From positions 1-13,604 of the forward strand of contig JBEKOB010000102.1 of NCBI GenBank assembly GCA_049522195.1: a DNA stretch of 13,604 nt, given 5' to 3'. How positions within the stretch are numbered: the first letter of the stretch is position 1; each line of letters opens with the position of its first letter. The notes below the pieces were generated by a model, which did not search any database, had not been told where the DNA came from, and worked only from the letters and a program-made list of their open reading frames with translations. A program made the position numbers and the translations under genes. Shown piece by piece: positions 1 to 7,440 of the stretch. This DNA comes from UBA9647 sp049522195. Lineage in GTDB: Bacteria; Bacteroidota; Ignavibacteria; UBA10030.

Positions 1-1
1 A

Positions 2-247
2 AGGTCCGGTGAGGTGTACATCACATTTCCTGAGGGTGCCAACCTTTCTGTCGGGGAAGTATATCTCATCGTACGACCGATCGGATTGTCGGGCGATGGA
101 TATTTCTTCCTTGGGCGACCGCGAAGATCGGTGGCAAAGGTGAGAATCAAAATGGTCACAGGCAAGACGCGGGCGCAGATCGAGGTACTCAGTGGCTCGG
201 TGATTGGCGGCCTAAGCGCCGAGAAACTGAGGAGAGATCCTCTCTAA
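2..247 (+). CDS. C-terminal fragment of an unidentified protein (cut by the window edge)
   Basis: The frame is open from the first bases and ends at TAA 245-247, so this is most likely the 3' end of a gene that starts to the left. A GTG at 14 could be read as a start, but it has no ribosome binding site in view and lies inside a conserved-looking stretch (GEVYITFPEGANLSVGEVY). The pattern 'GxVYI...G..L.VGevYLIVR', a variable loop, then alternating hydrophobic beta strands (VAKVRIKMV, RAQIEVLSG) and a charged end resembles the small beta-barrel module that follows LysM or similar domains in some cell-envelope proteins. That resemblance is only a guess from pattern and no catalytic motif is visible. 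A short hairpin (GAGAG 232-236 / CTCTC 240-244) overlaps the last codons. Confidence 0.45.
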   Translation, partial: RSGEVYITFPEGANLSVGEVYLIVRPIGLSGDGYFFLGRPRRSVAKVRIKMVTGKTRAQIEVLSGSVIGGLSAEKLRRDPL

Positions 248-409
248 AGGTGCAACGATCTCGACGGGCTTTGCGATGACAGCACGCTTGGCCTTGACTG
301 TAGAGCAGCTTGCGGTCCATACTCAGGCGTAAACGACTGCTTCCAGAGTGTCGGGACGGGATATGTGAATTCGCCAGACGGATACACTATGTCAAGAGAG
401 GACGAACAC

Positions 410-1591
410 GTGGCACCAGACTCCGGCATCACCATCACTCCCGCTCGTCGCCGGCAGATCGGGCCGACCTCCTGGTTCATCGCCGTTCTTATTGTGGGAT
501 TCATGCCTCACGGAGCAGTCGCCCAAACCGGGGACACCACCGTACCCGCGCCCGTATCCACCGACACCACCACAATCACCACGTTTGGCGCCTACATCGA
601 CGGGTACTACGCTTGGGATTTCAGCCGGCCGGCGAGCTTTGATCGGTCGTATACCACCCAACCGGCCCGGCACGCCGAGTTCAATGTGAATCTGGGCTTC
701 ATCGAGGCCAAGCTCTCGGGCCCGAGGGTCAGAGGTCGGCTTGCCATTCAGTTCGGTACGTCCGTCCAGGCGAACTACGCTGGCGAGCCACACATCGGGC
801 ACATCAGTGGCCCTGGAGTGAGCCAGTTCATTCAAGAGGCGGTCATCGGATACCAGATTTCACGGACGCTCTGGGTTGACGGCGGCGTGTTCTTCGCCCA
901 TACCGGTTTCGAAGGCTGGATTACCAGAGATAATCTCGCGTACACAAGGTCCCTCATCGCCGACTTCTCACCGTACTACGAGGCCGGTGCCAAGCTGACG
1001 TGGACGCCTTCCGCGGCGGTTACAGCCCAGCTCGACATCCTCAACGGCTGGCAGAACATCTCTAACTACAACACCCCGCCCGCCGTGGGGATCCGGGTCG
1101 ACTACGTCGCTTCTCCGTACTTGAGCCTTTCGTACGACAACTTCTTCGGTGACGTCGCCGCGGACAGCTTGCCGGCGCAATATCGCCTCTATCACGACTT
1201 CATCGCGCAGCTCACGCTGTCGAGCCGCTGGCAACTCGCCGGGACGTTCTCGCTGGGCACGCAGAGCCGGAGCGCCCCTGGAGGTAAGACAGCGACATGG
1301 TATGGTGCCAGCGTCTTCGCCAAGTACCGACTCTGCCCTAACGTAGGCGTGGTGGCCCGGCTTGAGCGGTATGCCGACCCCGATCAGGTGATCGTGCTGA
1401 CCGGCCTCCCCGATGCCTTCCGCACGACCGGCGGCTCGCTCGGCGTTGACATAACGCTGGACCCGAGGGTGCTGTGGCGGACTGAGTTGCGAGGATTCCG
1501 GTCGGACGCTGCGGTCTGGCCGTTACACAGGATCGGCGACTTCGGAAATAATAACTGGTTCGCGGTCACCTCGCTCGCGCTCACTTTTTGA
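410..1591 (+). CDS. Outer-membrane beta-barrel porin, BBP2/OmpL-like
   Basis: Probable outer-membrane channel for small solutes. From the GTG at 410 the protein has 393 residues: a short N-region with RRR (13-15), a hydrophobic core (WFIAVLIVGF) and a likely signal-peptidase site AVA|Q after residue 38. A Thr/Pro-rich linker follows, then 'TFGAYIDGYYAWDF', which is typical of the putative beta-barrel porin-2 family. Alternating amphipathic strands run to the C terminus, which ends in Phe (AVTSLALTF), the usual sorting signal of outer-membrane barrels. I prefer GTG 410 because AGAGAGG (395-401) sits 8 nt before it. ATG 389 or GTG 365 would add 7 or 15 polar residues with weaker binding sites. 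It is upstream of kdpD on the same strand but separated by 567 nt. From memory, related porins sit between kdpC and kdpD in some Bacteroidota, so a K+-linked role is possible but unproven. The substrate cannot be told from sequence. Confidence 0.85.
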   Translation: MAPDSGITITPARRRQIGPTSWFIAVLIVGFMPHGAVAQTGDTTVPAPVSTDTTTITTFGAYIDGYYAWDFSRPASFDRSYTTQPARHAEFNVNLGFIEAKLSGPRVRGRLAIQFGTSVQANYAGEPHIGHISGPGVSQFIQEAVIGYQISRTLWVDGGVFFAHTGFEGWITRDNLAYTRSLIADFSPYYEAGAKLTWTPSAAVTAQLDILNGWQNISNYNTPPAVGIRVDYVASPYLSLSYDNFFGDVAADSLPAQYRLYHDFIAQLTLSSRWQLAGTFSLGTQSRSAPGGKTATWYGASVFAKYRLCPNVGVVARLERYADPDQVIVLTGLPDAFRTTGGSLGVDITLDPRVLWRTELRGFRSDAAVWPLHRIGDFGNNNWFAVTSLALTF

Positions 1592-1699
1592 TCGAGGTCA
1601 GGCCGAGGAGATCGCGGGTAATGACCTCGCGGCGCTGGCCGGCGCGAGCATCCGGTTGCGCGAAGCCTGTTCCAGAAAAGCGCGCCAGTGTTGAGTCTT

Positions 1700-1754
1700 T
1701 CACCCTGCCACTCTTCCTTGGTCGGGCTGGGGTGAGAATTGAGAGGTGATTCTC
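1700..1754. repeat. Adjacent small inverted repeats, possible degraded REP-like element
   Basis: TCACCC (1700-1705) and GGGTGA (1730-1735) can pair across 24 nt. GAGAAT (1734-1739) and ATTCTC (1749-1754) can pair across 9 nt, sharing two bases with the first repeat. Read on the minus strand it starts CTCACCCCAGCCC and ends with a GGGTGA, like the common dispersed 'TCACCCC...GGGTGA' intergenic repeats of many bacteria. With one imperfect copy the identification is tentative. Confidence 0.3.
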
Positions 1755-2025
1755 TGCGAGCGTGTAGTGATCTCACACGGATTCCAAAAATTGACTCGTC
1801 TAGGCTGTAGCAGGACTCATGTTCGTGCGTGAATTTTCGAGCCTGGAAGTCAGGCAGCAGCATGTCGGGCTGGGAGGCGCGACTTCGCCGGACGGTTACA
1901 GTCCCAAGCCCCTAACCTCGGGTTGGTCACCTGACCCTGTGAAATCCGGAACGCGCTTCATTGGAGCGCTTCTGGTACGCTTCTAACAGTCGCTTAAACA
2001 TGGGTTTTCACACCATACAGTTGGC

Positions 2026-2054
2026 CCGCCCCTCGACTTGCCGTTTAGGGGCGG
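2026..2054. repeat. GC-rich hairpin upstream of kdpD
   Basis: CCGCCCCT (2026-2033) is the exact reverse complement of AGGGGCGG (2047-2054), with a 13-nt loop. It lies about 105 nt before the kdpD start and is followed by CTTGCTATTTCATT rather than a clean T-run. It could be a weak terminator, a leader structure for kdpDE or a repeat element. Confidence 0.4.
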
Positions 2055-2158
2055 CTTGCTATTTCATTGTCGTTCGGAGCACCTCTCATTCATGGCGCCG
2101 TTTTCCCGCCTGCATCGAGGGGAGATTTTCCGTCTCTTCTTCATTATATTAACAACGT

Positions 2159-4846
2159 ATGGCAACCCGCGACGAAACACGACTCGATCCAGAAACGCTC
2201 CTCCGATCGCTCAAACGCGCGGAAGAGAAAGAGGGAAAGGGAAGGTTAAAGATCTTCTTCGGCATGTGTGCGGGCGTCGGGAAGACCTACGAGATGTTAC
2301 AAGCAGGCCAGGAAGCGAAGAAGAAAGGGATCGACATTGTCATAGGATACGTGGAGACTCACGGCCGCGCCGAAACGGAGGCGCTCGTCACTGGTCTCAC
2401 CATCATACCGCGGAAAAAAGCCGACTACCGCGGTGTTTCGCTCGAAGAAATGGATCTCGATACAATCCTCGCGCGTGCACCACGCCTGGTTCTCGTCGAC
2501 GAACTCGCCCATACAAATGCACCGGGAAGCAGACACACCAAGCGCTATCTGGATGTGATGGAGCTTCTCGATAACGGGATCGATGTCTACTCGACGCTCA
2601 ACGTTCAGCATCTCGAAAGCCGGGCCGACACGGTAGCGCAGATTACCGGGGCCATCGTACGTGAGACTGTTCCGGACTCCGTATTCGAGCGGGCTGATGA
2701 ACTCGAAGTGATCGACCTGCCGCCTGACGAACTCCTAAAGAGGCTTGCAGAGGGGAAGGTCTACGCGCCCGAGCGATCGCAACGCGCTGTGCAGAATTTC
2801 TTCCGCCTTGGAAACCTCACTGCGTTAAGGGAAATGGCGCTTCGGTTGGGAGCGGAGCGGGTCGATAGGCAGCTGCGGGACTACATGCAGACCGAGCGCA
2901 TCCGGGGACCCTGGAAGTCCGGCCATCGGCTGGTTCTCGGACTCACAGCGAGTCCGCGCGCTGTGCAGATCATCCGCTGGGCACGTCGTATCGCGTTCAC
3001 GATGCAGGCGAATTGGATTGCAGTGTTCGTCGAGCGATCGAGTCCGCTCAGCGAATCCGAAAAGGATCAGTTGGCAAAGAATCTTGCACTTGCACGTGAG
3101 CTGGGCGCGGAGATTATCACAACGGCCGATGAAGATGTTGGAGCAGCGCTGCTTCGTGTGGCGCGGGAACAGAACGCGTCACAAATCATTGTGGGCAGGA
3201 GCACCAAAAAATGGTTTTGGCAGAAGAGTCTTGTCGACCGATTGCTCGAACTGAGCGCGGACATTGACGTCCACGTGACATCGGGAGAAGAGCCGGCGGA
3301 TCGCGGCGCGAAGTGGCGGATTGTCGTGCCGGAAATACAGTCCGGGCTGACTCAGTACGCGGCCGCGGCCGTGATTATTCTCTTCGTTTCATCCGTATGC
3401 TACCCATTTACCGATTTCCTGGGATATCAAACTGTCTCGCTCATCCTTCTACTGACCGTGGTGTTGCTCCCGCTCCGTATGGGAGTCGGCCCGGTTATAC
3501 TTGCTGCAATCCTGAGCGTGCTCACCTGGGATTATTTCTTCATACCTCCCCGTTTCACATTTGTCATTGCCACGAAGCAGGATCTGCTCATGGTGTTGAC
3601 ATACTTCGCGGTCGCGGCCGTGACCGGGATCCTGACCGTCCGCGTCCGCGCGCGCGAAAAGGCGGTTCGCTCTCGAGAGGAACGTGCTGTCGCTCTTTAT
3701 GCCCTGACGAATGATCTTTCCTCCGCGAAAAACCAGGACGATGTTGCTAAGGCTGCTGTGGCAAACATTAAAAAATTCTTCAATGCGGATCTTGCTGTTT
3801 TCGTGAGCGATCTCGACGGCGATTTTGTGAACAAGGCACACCCTGCGAGCACATACCTGCCCAGCGAAAAGGAACTCAGTGTGCCTGCATGGGTTCACTG
3901 GAATGAAAAGAGGGCAGGGAGGTTTACTGAAACGCTTCCGTTCGCAGAGGCCACCTACTACCCACTCTCCAGTCCCCGCTATCCGCTCGGCGTCATCGGC
4001 GTCAAGACAGAAGGGGGGAATCGCCTCTCGATTGACCAGGAAGCCCTGCTGGAAAATTTTCTCAGTCAGATTTCTTCTGTTCTCGAGCGCGAATTTCTCA
4101 ATGAGATGACAAAGCAATCCATCGCATTCGTTGAATCTGAGCGCTTGTACACGACATTGTTTAATTCGATTTCGCACGAGATGCGGACGCCCATCACGGC
4201 CTTGGTAGGAGCATCCGAAAGCCTCCTTAACGACAACGTTGGCGGTCAACCTGAGGTTCGGCGAGAACTCGCTCAGGAAATTCAGTCCGCCGCAGAACGT
4301 CTCGACAACATCGTGCAGAACCTCCTGGCCATGACTCGTCTGGAGTCGGGGCTCATTCAGCCCCGTCGTGACTGGACCGATATGCGAGATGTTCTTCACT
4401 CATGCCGGGCCAAGCTGACAAAAGAGCTCGCCGGTCACAACGTGTCGATCAATGTCTCCTCGTCGCTCCCTCTTGTCAAACTCGATTTCGCTCTTTTCGA
4501 GCAGGTTCTCGTGAACCTTCTGAGGAATGCTGCGCTGCACACTCAAACCGATTCAACCATTGCGGTGACTGCGAGTGCTGAGGGGAAGGAGTGTATTGTC
4601 ACGATCGCAGACAACGGACCGGGATTTCCTCCGGATTCTCTCAAGAACATCTTCGAGAAGTTTTACCGTGTACCAGGTTCGAAGACAGGAGGCATTGGCC
4701 TCGGTTTATCGATCGCACAGGGATTCGTGCAGGCGCATGGCGGCACAATGACTGTCGAGAACCTGCCCGATCGGGGAGCGAAGTTCACCATTCGCCTTCC
4801 GCTTGAAACCAGTGCACAACCGAATGCGGGGTTCTCTGATGAGTGA
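2159..4846 (+). CDS. kdpD: Osmosensitive K+ sensor histidine kinase KdpD
   Basis: Inner-membrane sensor kinase for potassium limitation and osmotic stress that phosphorylates KdpE to control the Kdp K+-ATPase. It has 895 residues, the full family length. Domains in order: N-terminal KdpD nucleotide-binding domain with Walker A GMCAGVGKT (35-43) and a Walker B-like LVLVDELAHTN near 110-120; a universal-stress-protein domain (about 255-375) with IIVGRSTKK; four membrane segments (about 396-497, DUF4118) followed by an Arg-rich juxtamembrane stretch (RVRAREKAVRSREER); a GAF-like domain (about 515-645); the HisKA dimer domain with FNSISHEMRTPI and phospho-acceptor His673; and a HATPase domain with N-box NLLRNAALHT, G1 DNGPGF (from 818), FEKFYR and G2 GGIGLGLS. 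Every kinase motif is intact. The ATG at 2159 has no clear Shine-Dalgarno. It overlaps kdpE by 8 nt. No kdpFABC genes are in the window. Confidence 0.97.
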   Translation: MATRDETRLDPETLLRSLKRAEEKEGKGRLKIFFGMCAGVGKTYEMLQAGQEAKKKGIDIVIGYVETHGRAETEALVTGLTIIPRKKADYRGVSLEEMDLDTILARAPRLVLVDELAHTNAPGSRHTKRYLDVMELLDNGIDVYSTLNVQHLESRADTVAQITGAIVRETVPDSVFERADELEVIDLPPDELLKRLAEGKVYAPERSQRAVQNFFRLGNLTALREMALRLGAERVDRQLRDYMQTERIRGPWKSGHRLVLGLTASPRAVQIIRWARRIAFTMQANWIAVFVERSSPLSESEKDQLAKNLALARELGAEIITTADEDVGAALLRVAREQNASQIIVGRSTKKWFWQKSLVDRLLELSADIDVHVTSGEEPADRGAKWRIVVPEIQSGLTQYAAAAVIILFVSSVCYPFTDFLGYQTVSLILLLTVVLLPLRMGVGPVILAAILSVLTWDYFFIPPRFTFVIATKQDLLMVLTYFAVAAVTGILTVRVRAREKAVRSREERAVALYALTNDLSSAKNQDDVAKAAVANIKKFFNADLAVFVSDLDGDFVNKAHPASTYLPSEKELSVPAWVHWNEKRAGRFTETLPFAEATYYPLSSPRYPLGVIGVKTEGGNRLSIDQEALLENFLSQISSVLEREFLNEMTKQSIAFVESERLYTTLFNSISHEMRTPITALVGASESLLNDNVGGQPEVRRELAQEIQSAAERLDNIVQNLLAMTRLESGLIQPRRDWTDMRDVLHSCRAKLTKELAGHNVSINVSSSLPLVKLDFALFEQVLVNLLRNAALHTQTDSTIAVTASAEGKECIVTIADNGPGFPPDSLKNIFEKFYRVPGSKTGGIGLGLSIAQGFVQAHGGTMTVENLPDRGAKFTIRLPLETSAQPNAGFSDE

Positions 4847-5528
4847 CAAACCTGTTGTGCTCGCCATCGATGATGAGGTACAGATCCGCCGCTTGCTTGA
4901 GCTGACGTTGAAATCGAATGGCTACAAGGTGTTGCTTGCCGACACCGCACAGGAGGGGGTGCGGCGGGCGGAGATGGATCGTCCAGAACTGACGATTCTT
5001 GATCTCGGCTTGCCCGACATGGACGGGTTGGAGGTGCTCAAGAGGATACGACAATGGTCGTCGATGCCTGTACTCATCCTCTCGGTGCGCGATTCTGAAT
5101 CTGACATCGTCTCCTGTCTCGATGCCGGAGCAGACGACTATTTGCTGAAACCGTTCAGGACCGGAGAACTTCTTGCGCGGGTCCGTACGGCTCTGCGTCA
5201 TCGTCCAGGGCAGCCAGTGGGAGACCTCTTCGAATTTCGGGGTGTGTCAGTTGACCTCTCTGCTCGCACTGTGAAAAAATCTGGCGTAATAGTCAAGTTG
5301 ACGGCGACAGAATTCTCGATGCTTGCCCTTCTTGTCCGCCACGCAGGAAAGGTGCTGACGCACCGATTTATCCTCGAGCAGGTGTGGGGACCGACGCATG
5401 TCGATGAAACTCAGTACACCCGGGTCTACGTTGGGCAGTTGCGGAAGAAGATCGAGGATGATCCGGCAAATCCAAAACTACTGCTTACCGAGTCGGGAAT
5501 CGGATATCGGCTCGCCGTAGAGGAATAG
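4839..5528 (+). CDS. kdpE: Two-component response regulator KdpE (OmpR/PhoB type)
   Basis: Cytoplasmic DNA-binding partner of KdpD. It has 229 residues, about the usual length. Receiver domain: acidic pocket D11/D12, phospho-acceptor D55 in TILDLGLPDMDG, switch Ser82 and Lys104 in DDYLLKPF. The C-terminal winged helix (about 127-226) carries LTATEFSMLALLVRHAGKVL, the recognition-helix region VDETQYTRVYVGQLRKKIE and GIGYRL at the end. The ATG at 4839 is chosen because MSDKPVVLAIDDE begins exactly at the receiver fold and overlaps the kdpD stop (4844-4846), indicating translational coupling. An upstream in-frame ATG at 4803 would add 12 unlike residues inside kdpD. The usual target, the kdpFABC promoter, is not visible here. 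Confidence 0.96.
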   Translation: MSDKPVVLAIDDEVQIRRLLELTLKSNGYKVLLADTAQEGVRRAEMDRPELTILDLGLPDMDGLEVLKRIRQWSSMPVLILSVRDSESDIVSCLDAGADDYLLKPFRTGELLARVRTALRHRPGQPVGDLFEFRGVSVDLSARTVKKSGVIVKLTATEFSMLALLVRHAGKVLTHRFILEQVWGPTHVDETQYTRVYVGQLRKKIEDDPANPKLLLTESGIGYRLAVEE

Positions 5529-5876
5529 CTCACTGCTTCCTGCCGATGAGCTTTTTCCGGGGGAATTCTGACCTCTTTGCTCCTCTCACGACTGAATCGT
5601 CTGAATACAATAGGAAGTCTCGCCGAATTGTCGTATCTTATGTCTGCCGCTACGCGCGGCCACCGCATCCGTGCCTCAAGCATCGGAAGCGGATCACGAG
5701 ACTCGCTCTCTGATGACAAGAAGCTAAGGTATTGTTGGGAAGAACTTCGCTTGCATCCCAAGTGGGTGCACGGGTTCAGCAGCGTTGCACACTCCGCACT
5801 CCTTTCAGTTACAGCCCCTTAACATCCTACGCAGCGCGTTTCACCATCTGTACTACTTACTATAAGGTTTCTATTT
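5529..5876 (+). other. 348-nt gap with hairpins, probable leader of the RNA helicase gene
   Basis: No credible gene. The stretch can form several stems. GCCGC 5646-5650 pairs with GCGGC 5656-5660. A composite stem at 5663-5692 has arms CCGC-a-TCCG-t-GC and GC-at-CGGA-a-GCGG around the loop CTCAA (10 base pairs). TTGGGA 5735-5740 pairs with TCCCAA 5756-5761, and GTGCA 5766-5770 with TGCAC 5786-5790. One may terminate kdpDE, though none has a following T-run. The end is AT-rich, with AAGG (5864-5867) 9 nt before the helicase ATG as its likely ribosome binding site. Confidence 0.5.
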
Positions 5877-7355
5877 ATGCCATTTTCAAAACTTGGTCTT
5901 TCAGACCAACTCGTGCAGGGTATTCTTGCAACGGGTTACACGGCCCCCACCGAGATTCAAACACGCGCGATACCGCTTGCGGTTGCTGGAAAGGATATCA
6001 TCGGTTGCGCACAGACAGGAACGGGAAAAACCGCTGCATTTGTGCTCCCCCTGCTCAATCATCTCACCAAGAGTCCCGGTCACCATACGCACAGACATGT
6101 CAGAGCGCTTGTCCTTACCCCGACGCGGGAACTTGCCCAGCAGGTCGAAGACTTCATCACGACCTATGGTCGATTCACAACGCTGCAGAGTCTCTCCATC
6201 TACGGCGGCGTCAATATGGACAATCAGCTCAAGCACTTGCGCCGCGGCGTCGATATCGTCATTGCCACACCGGGCCGCCTGCTGGACCACATCAATCGAC
6301 GGACCATCGATCTCTCGCACGTCGAAGTGCTCGTCCTCGACGAAGCAGATCGCATGTTCGACATGGGGTTTATCAATGACGTTCGTACAATCATCGGGAA
6401 GACGCCTGCGAAACGCCAGACGCTCCTGTTCTCTGCCACAATGTCAAAGGAAATCAGGGGCCTTGTTGCCTCTATTCAGCACAACCCTGAACTGATCGAA
6501 GTCGGCGAACAACAGCAACCGGTTGAAACGATTCGTCAGCATTTCTATAACGTTGAGCAGGACATGAAGCTGACGCTGCTGTTGCATATTTTGAGAACTC
6601 AAAAGATGGACAGCGTTCTTGTGTTCTCCCGGACCAAACATGGCGCGGACAAAATTTCGCGTCGCCTTGAGAAGAACGGTTTGAAATCTGTGGCCATCCA
6701 CGCAAATCGGACCCAGGCCCAGCGTCAACGAGCGCTTGCCGGATTCAAGCAGGGGCAATATACGGTTCTGGTGGCGACAGATATTGCCGCACGCGGGATT
6801 GATGTGGAAGGAATCTCGCATGTCATCAACTTCGATACGCCTGCGTTCGCTGAAGACTATATCCATCGCATCGGACGAACTGGTCGTGCGACATTGAGTG
6901 GTGATGCTCTCACCTTTGTCTCGAACCAGGAACGGAAGTACCTGAAGAACATTGAGTTTTTCGTCGGAAAGAAATACGAACTGAAGCGCTATCCGGGCTT
7001 TGAGCATATCAAGAAGGACGTGCCTCCAGCGCCCGTTGGCGGTGAAGCCGCCCATGCTAGAGAACCGGAAGAGCGTCGTCATCCTCGTCATACTGCCAGG
7101 CCACTTGCTCCAACCAAGCACAGAAGGGATAACGACAGGCGCGACAACAGCAGGCAGGACAACAACAAAAGGGACAACAGGGGAAAAAGAACCTTTTCCT
7201 CAGGTCAGACCGGCAGGCGGCAGGATACGCGAAAGGTAAGCACCCCGTCGGTGACGGCTCCGGTCAAAGAGCAGGATTGGCGAAAGTTGATGGAAGAAGG
7301 GAAGAAAGATGATGGGTTTCGAAAAAAACTAAAGAAGTTCTTTAAACGCGCATAA
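5877..7355 (+). CDS. DEAD-box ATP-dependent RNA helicase, RhlE-like
   Basis: ATP-driven unwinding of short RNA duplexes, typically in ribosome assembly, mRNA decay or cold adaptation; cytoplasmic. It has 492 residues. All core motifs are present: Q motif (GYTAPTEIQ, Gln28), motif I AQTGTGKT (45-52), Ia PTRELAQQ, GG, Ib TPGRL, II DEAD (155-158), III SAT (186-188), V ATDIAARGID and VI HRIGRTGR (from 330). After the two RecA folds comes a basic, disordered tail of about 110 residues with an RDN-type repeat (RRDN, RRDN, RQDN, KRDN, about 417-440) and a Lys-rich end (KKLKKFFKRA), likely an RNA-binding extension. The N-terminal FSKLGLSDQL and the tail resemble RhlE rather than DeaD or SrmB, but the subfamily call is from recall. 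The gene stands alone behind a structured upstream region and converges on the next gene. Confidence 0.95.
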   Translation: MPFSKLGLSDQLVQGILATGYTAPTEIQTRAIPLAVAGKDIIGCAQTGTGKTAAFVLPLLNHLTKSPGHHTHRHVRALVLTPTRELAQQVEDFITTYGRFTTLQSLSIYGGVNMDNQLKHLRRGVDIVIATPGRLLDHINRRTIDLSHVEVLVLDEADRMFDMGFINDVRTIIGKTPAKRQTLLFSATMSKEIRGLVASIQHNPELIEVGEQQQPVETIRQHFYNVEQDMKLTLLLHILRTQKMDSVLVFSRTKHGADKISRRLEKNGLKSVAIHANRTQAQRQRALAGFKQGQYTVLVATDIAARGIDVEGISHVINFDTPAFAEDYIHRIGRTGRATLSGDALTFVSNQERKYLKNIEFFVGKKYELKRYPGFEHIKKDVPPAPVGGEAAHAREPEERRHPRHTARPLAPTKHRRDNDRRDNSRQDNNKRDNRGKRTFSSGQTGRRQDTRKVSTPSVTAPVKEQDWRKLMEEGKKDDGFRKKLKKFFKRA

Positions 7356-7368
7356 CGTACCAAGAATC

Positions 7369-7437
7369 GATGAAGGAGGGGCATTTCTTGTGAGATGCGG
7401 AGAGCATCCCAATGAAAGCCCCTCCATCCATTTCATC
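7369..7437. terminator. Large inverted repeat between convergent genes, probable bidirectional terminator
   Basis: This fills most of the 85-nt space between the helicase stop and the stop of the minus-strand lipoprotein gene. GATGAA 7369-7374 pairs with TTCATC 7432-7437, GGAGGGGC 7375-7382 with GCCCCTCC 7418-7425, TTTC 7384-7387 with GAAA 7414-7417, TTG 7388-7390 with CAA 7410-7412, and GATGC 7394-7398 with GCATC 7404-7408 around a 5-nt loop. That is about 26 paired bases with small bulges. No T-run flanks it on either side, so it is not a textbook intrinsic terminator; position favours a shared terminator, and a REP-like repeat is the alternative. Confidence 0.55.
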
Positions 7438-7440
7438 CCG

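Larger units (their letters stand above)
1592..2158. other. 567-nt non-coding gap between the porin and kdpD
   Basis: No convincing reading frame fills this stretch. It holds several inverted repeats. CGAGGTCA 1593-1600 pairs with TGACCTCG 1622-1629, starting 2 nt after the porin stop, so it may help end that transcript, but no T-run follows. TCACCC 1700-1705 pairs with GGGTGA 1730-1735. GAGAAT 1734-1739 pairs with ATTCTC 1749-1754. A GC-rich stem lies at 2026-2054. The last 25 nt before kdpD become AT-rich (TTCATTATATTAACAACG), as expected near a promoter or leader. I could not recognise a known riboswitch. Confidence 0.6.

Noticed and set aside
14..247. Left-edge fragment as the end of KdpC, because of 'FLGRPRRSVAKVRI'
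   Set aside because: KdpC ends with a loosely similar FLGxPRVNV-type run, but the residues before it do not fit KdpC, and no KdpC hallmark is present.
1384..1863. 159-codon minus-strand frame overlapping the end of the porin and the gap
   Set aside because: Mostly antisense to the porin; the remainder resembles translated repeat sequence (HPSPTKEEWQGE), not a protein family.
1592..2158. c-di-AMP or other known riboswitch in front of kdpD
   Set aside because: I could not find the conserved core of any riboswitch I know; only simple stems are visible.
3449..4399. Long open frame of 316 codons on the minus strand inside kdpD
   Set aside because: It lies entirely within the well-supported kdpD frame, its translation has no recognisable motif, and it has no ribosome binding site.
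5577..5822. 81-codon open frame between kdpE and the helicase
   Set aside because: No ribosome binding site, no family-like pattern, and the stretch is better explained by hairpins of a leader region.
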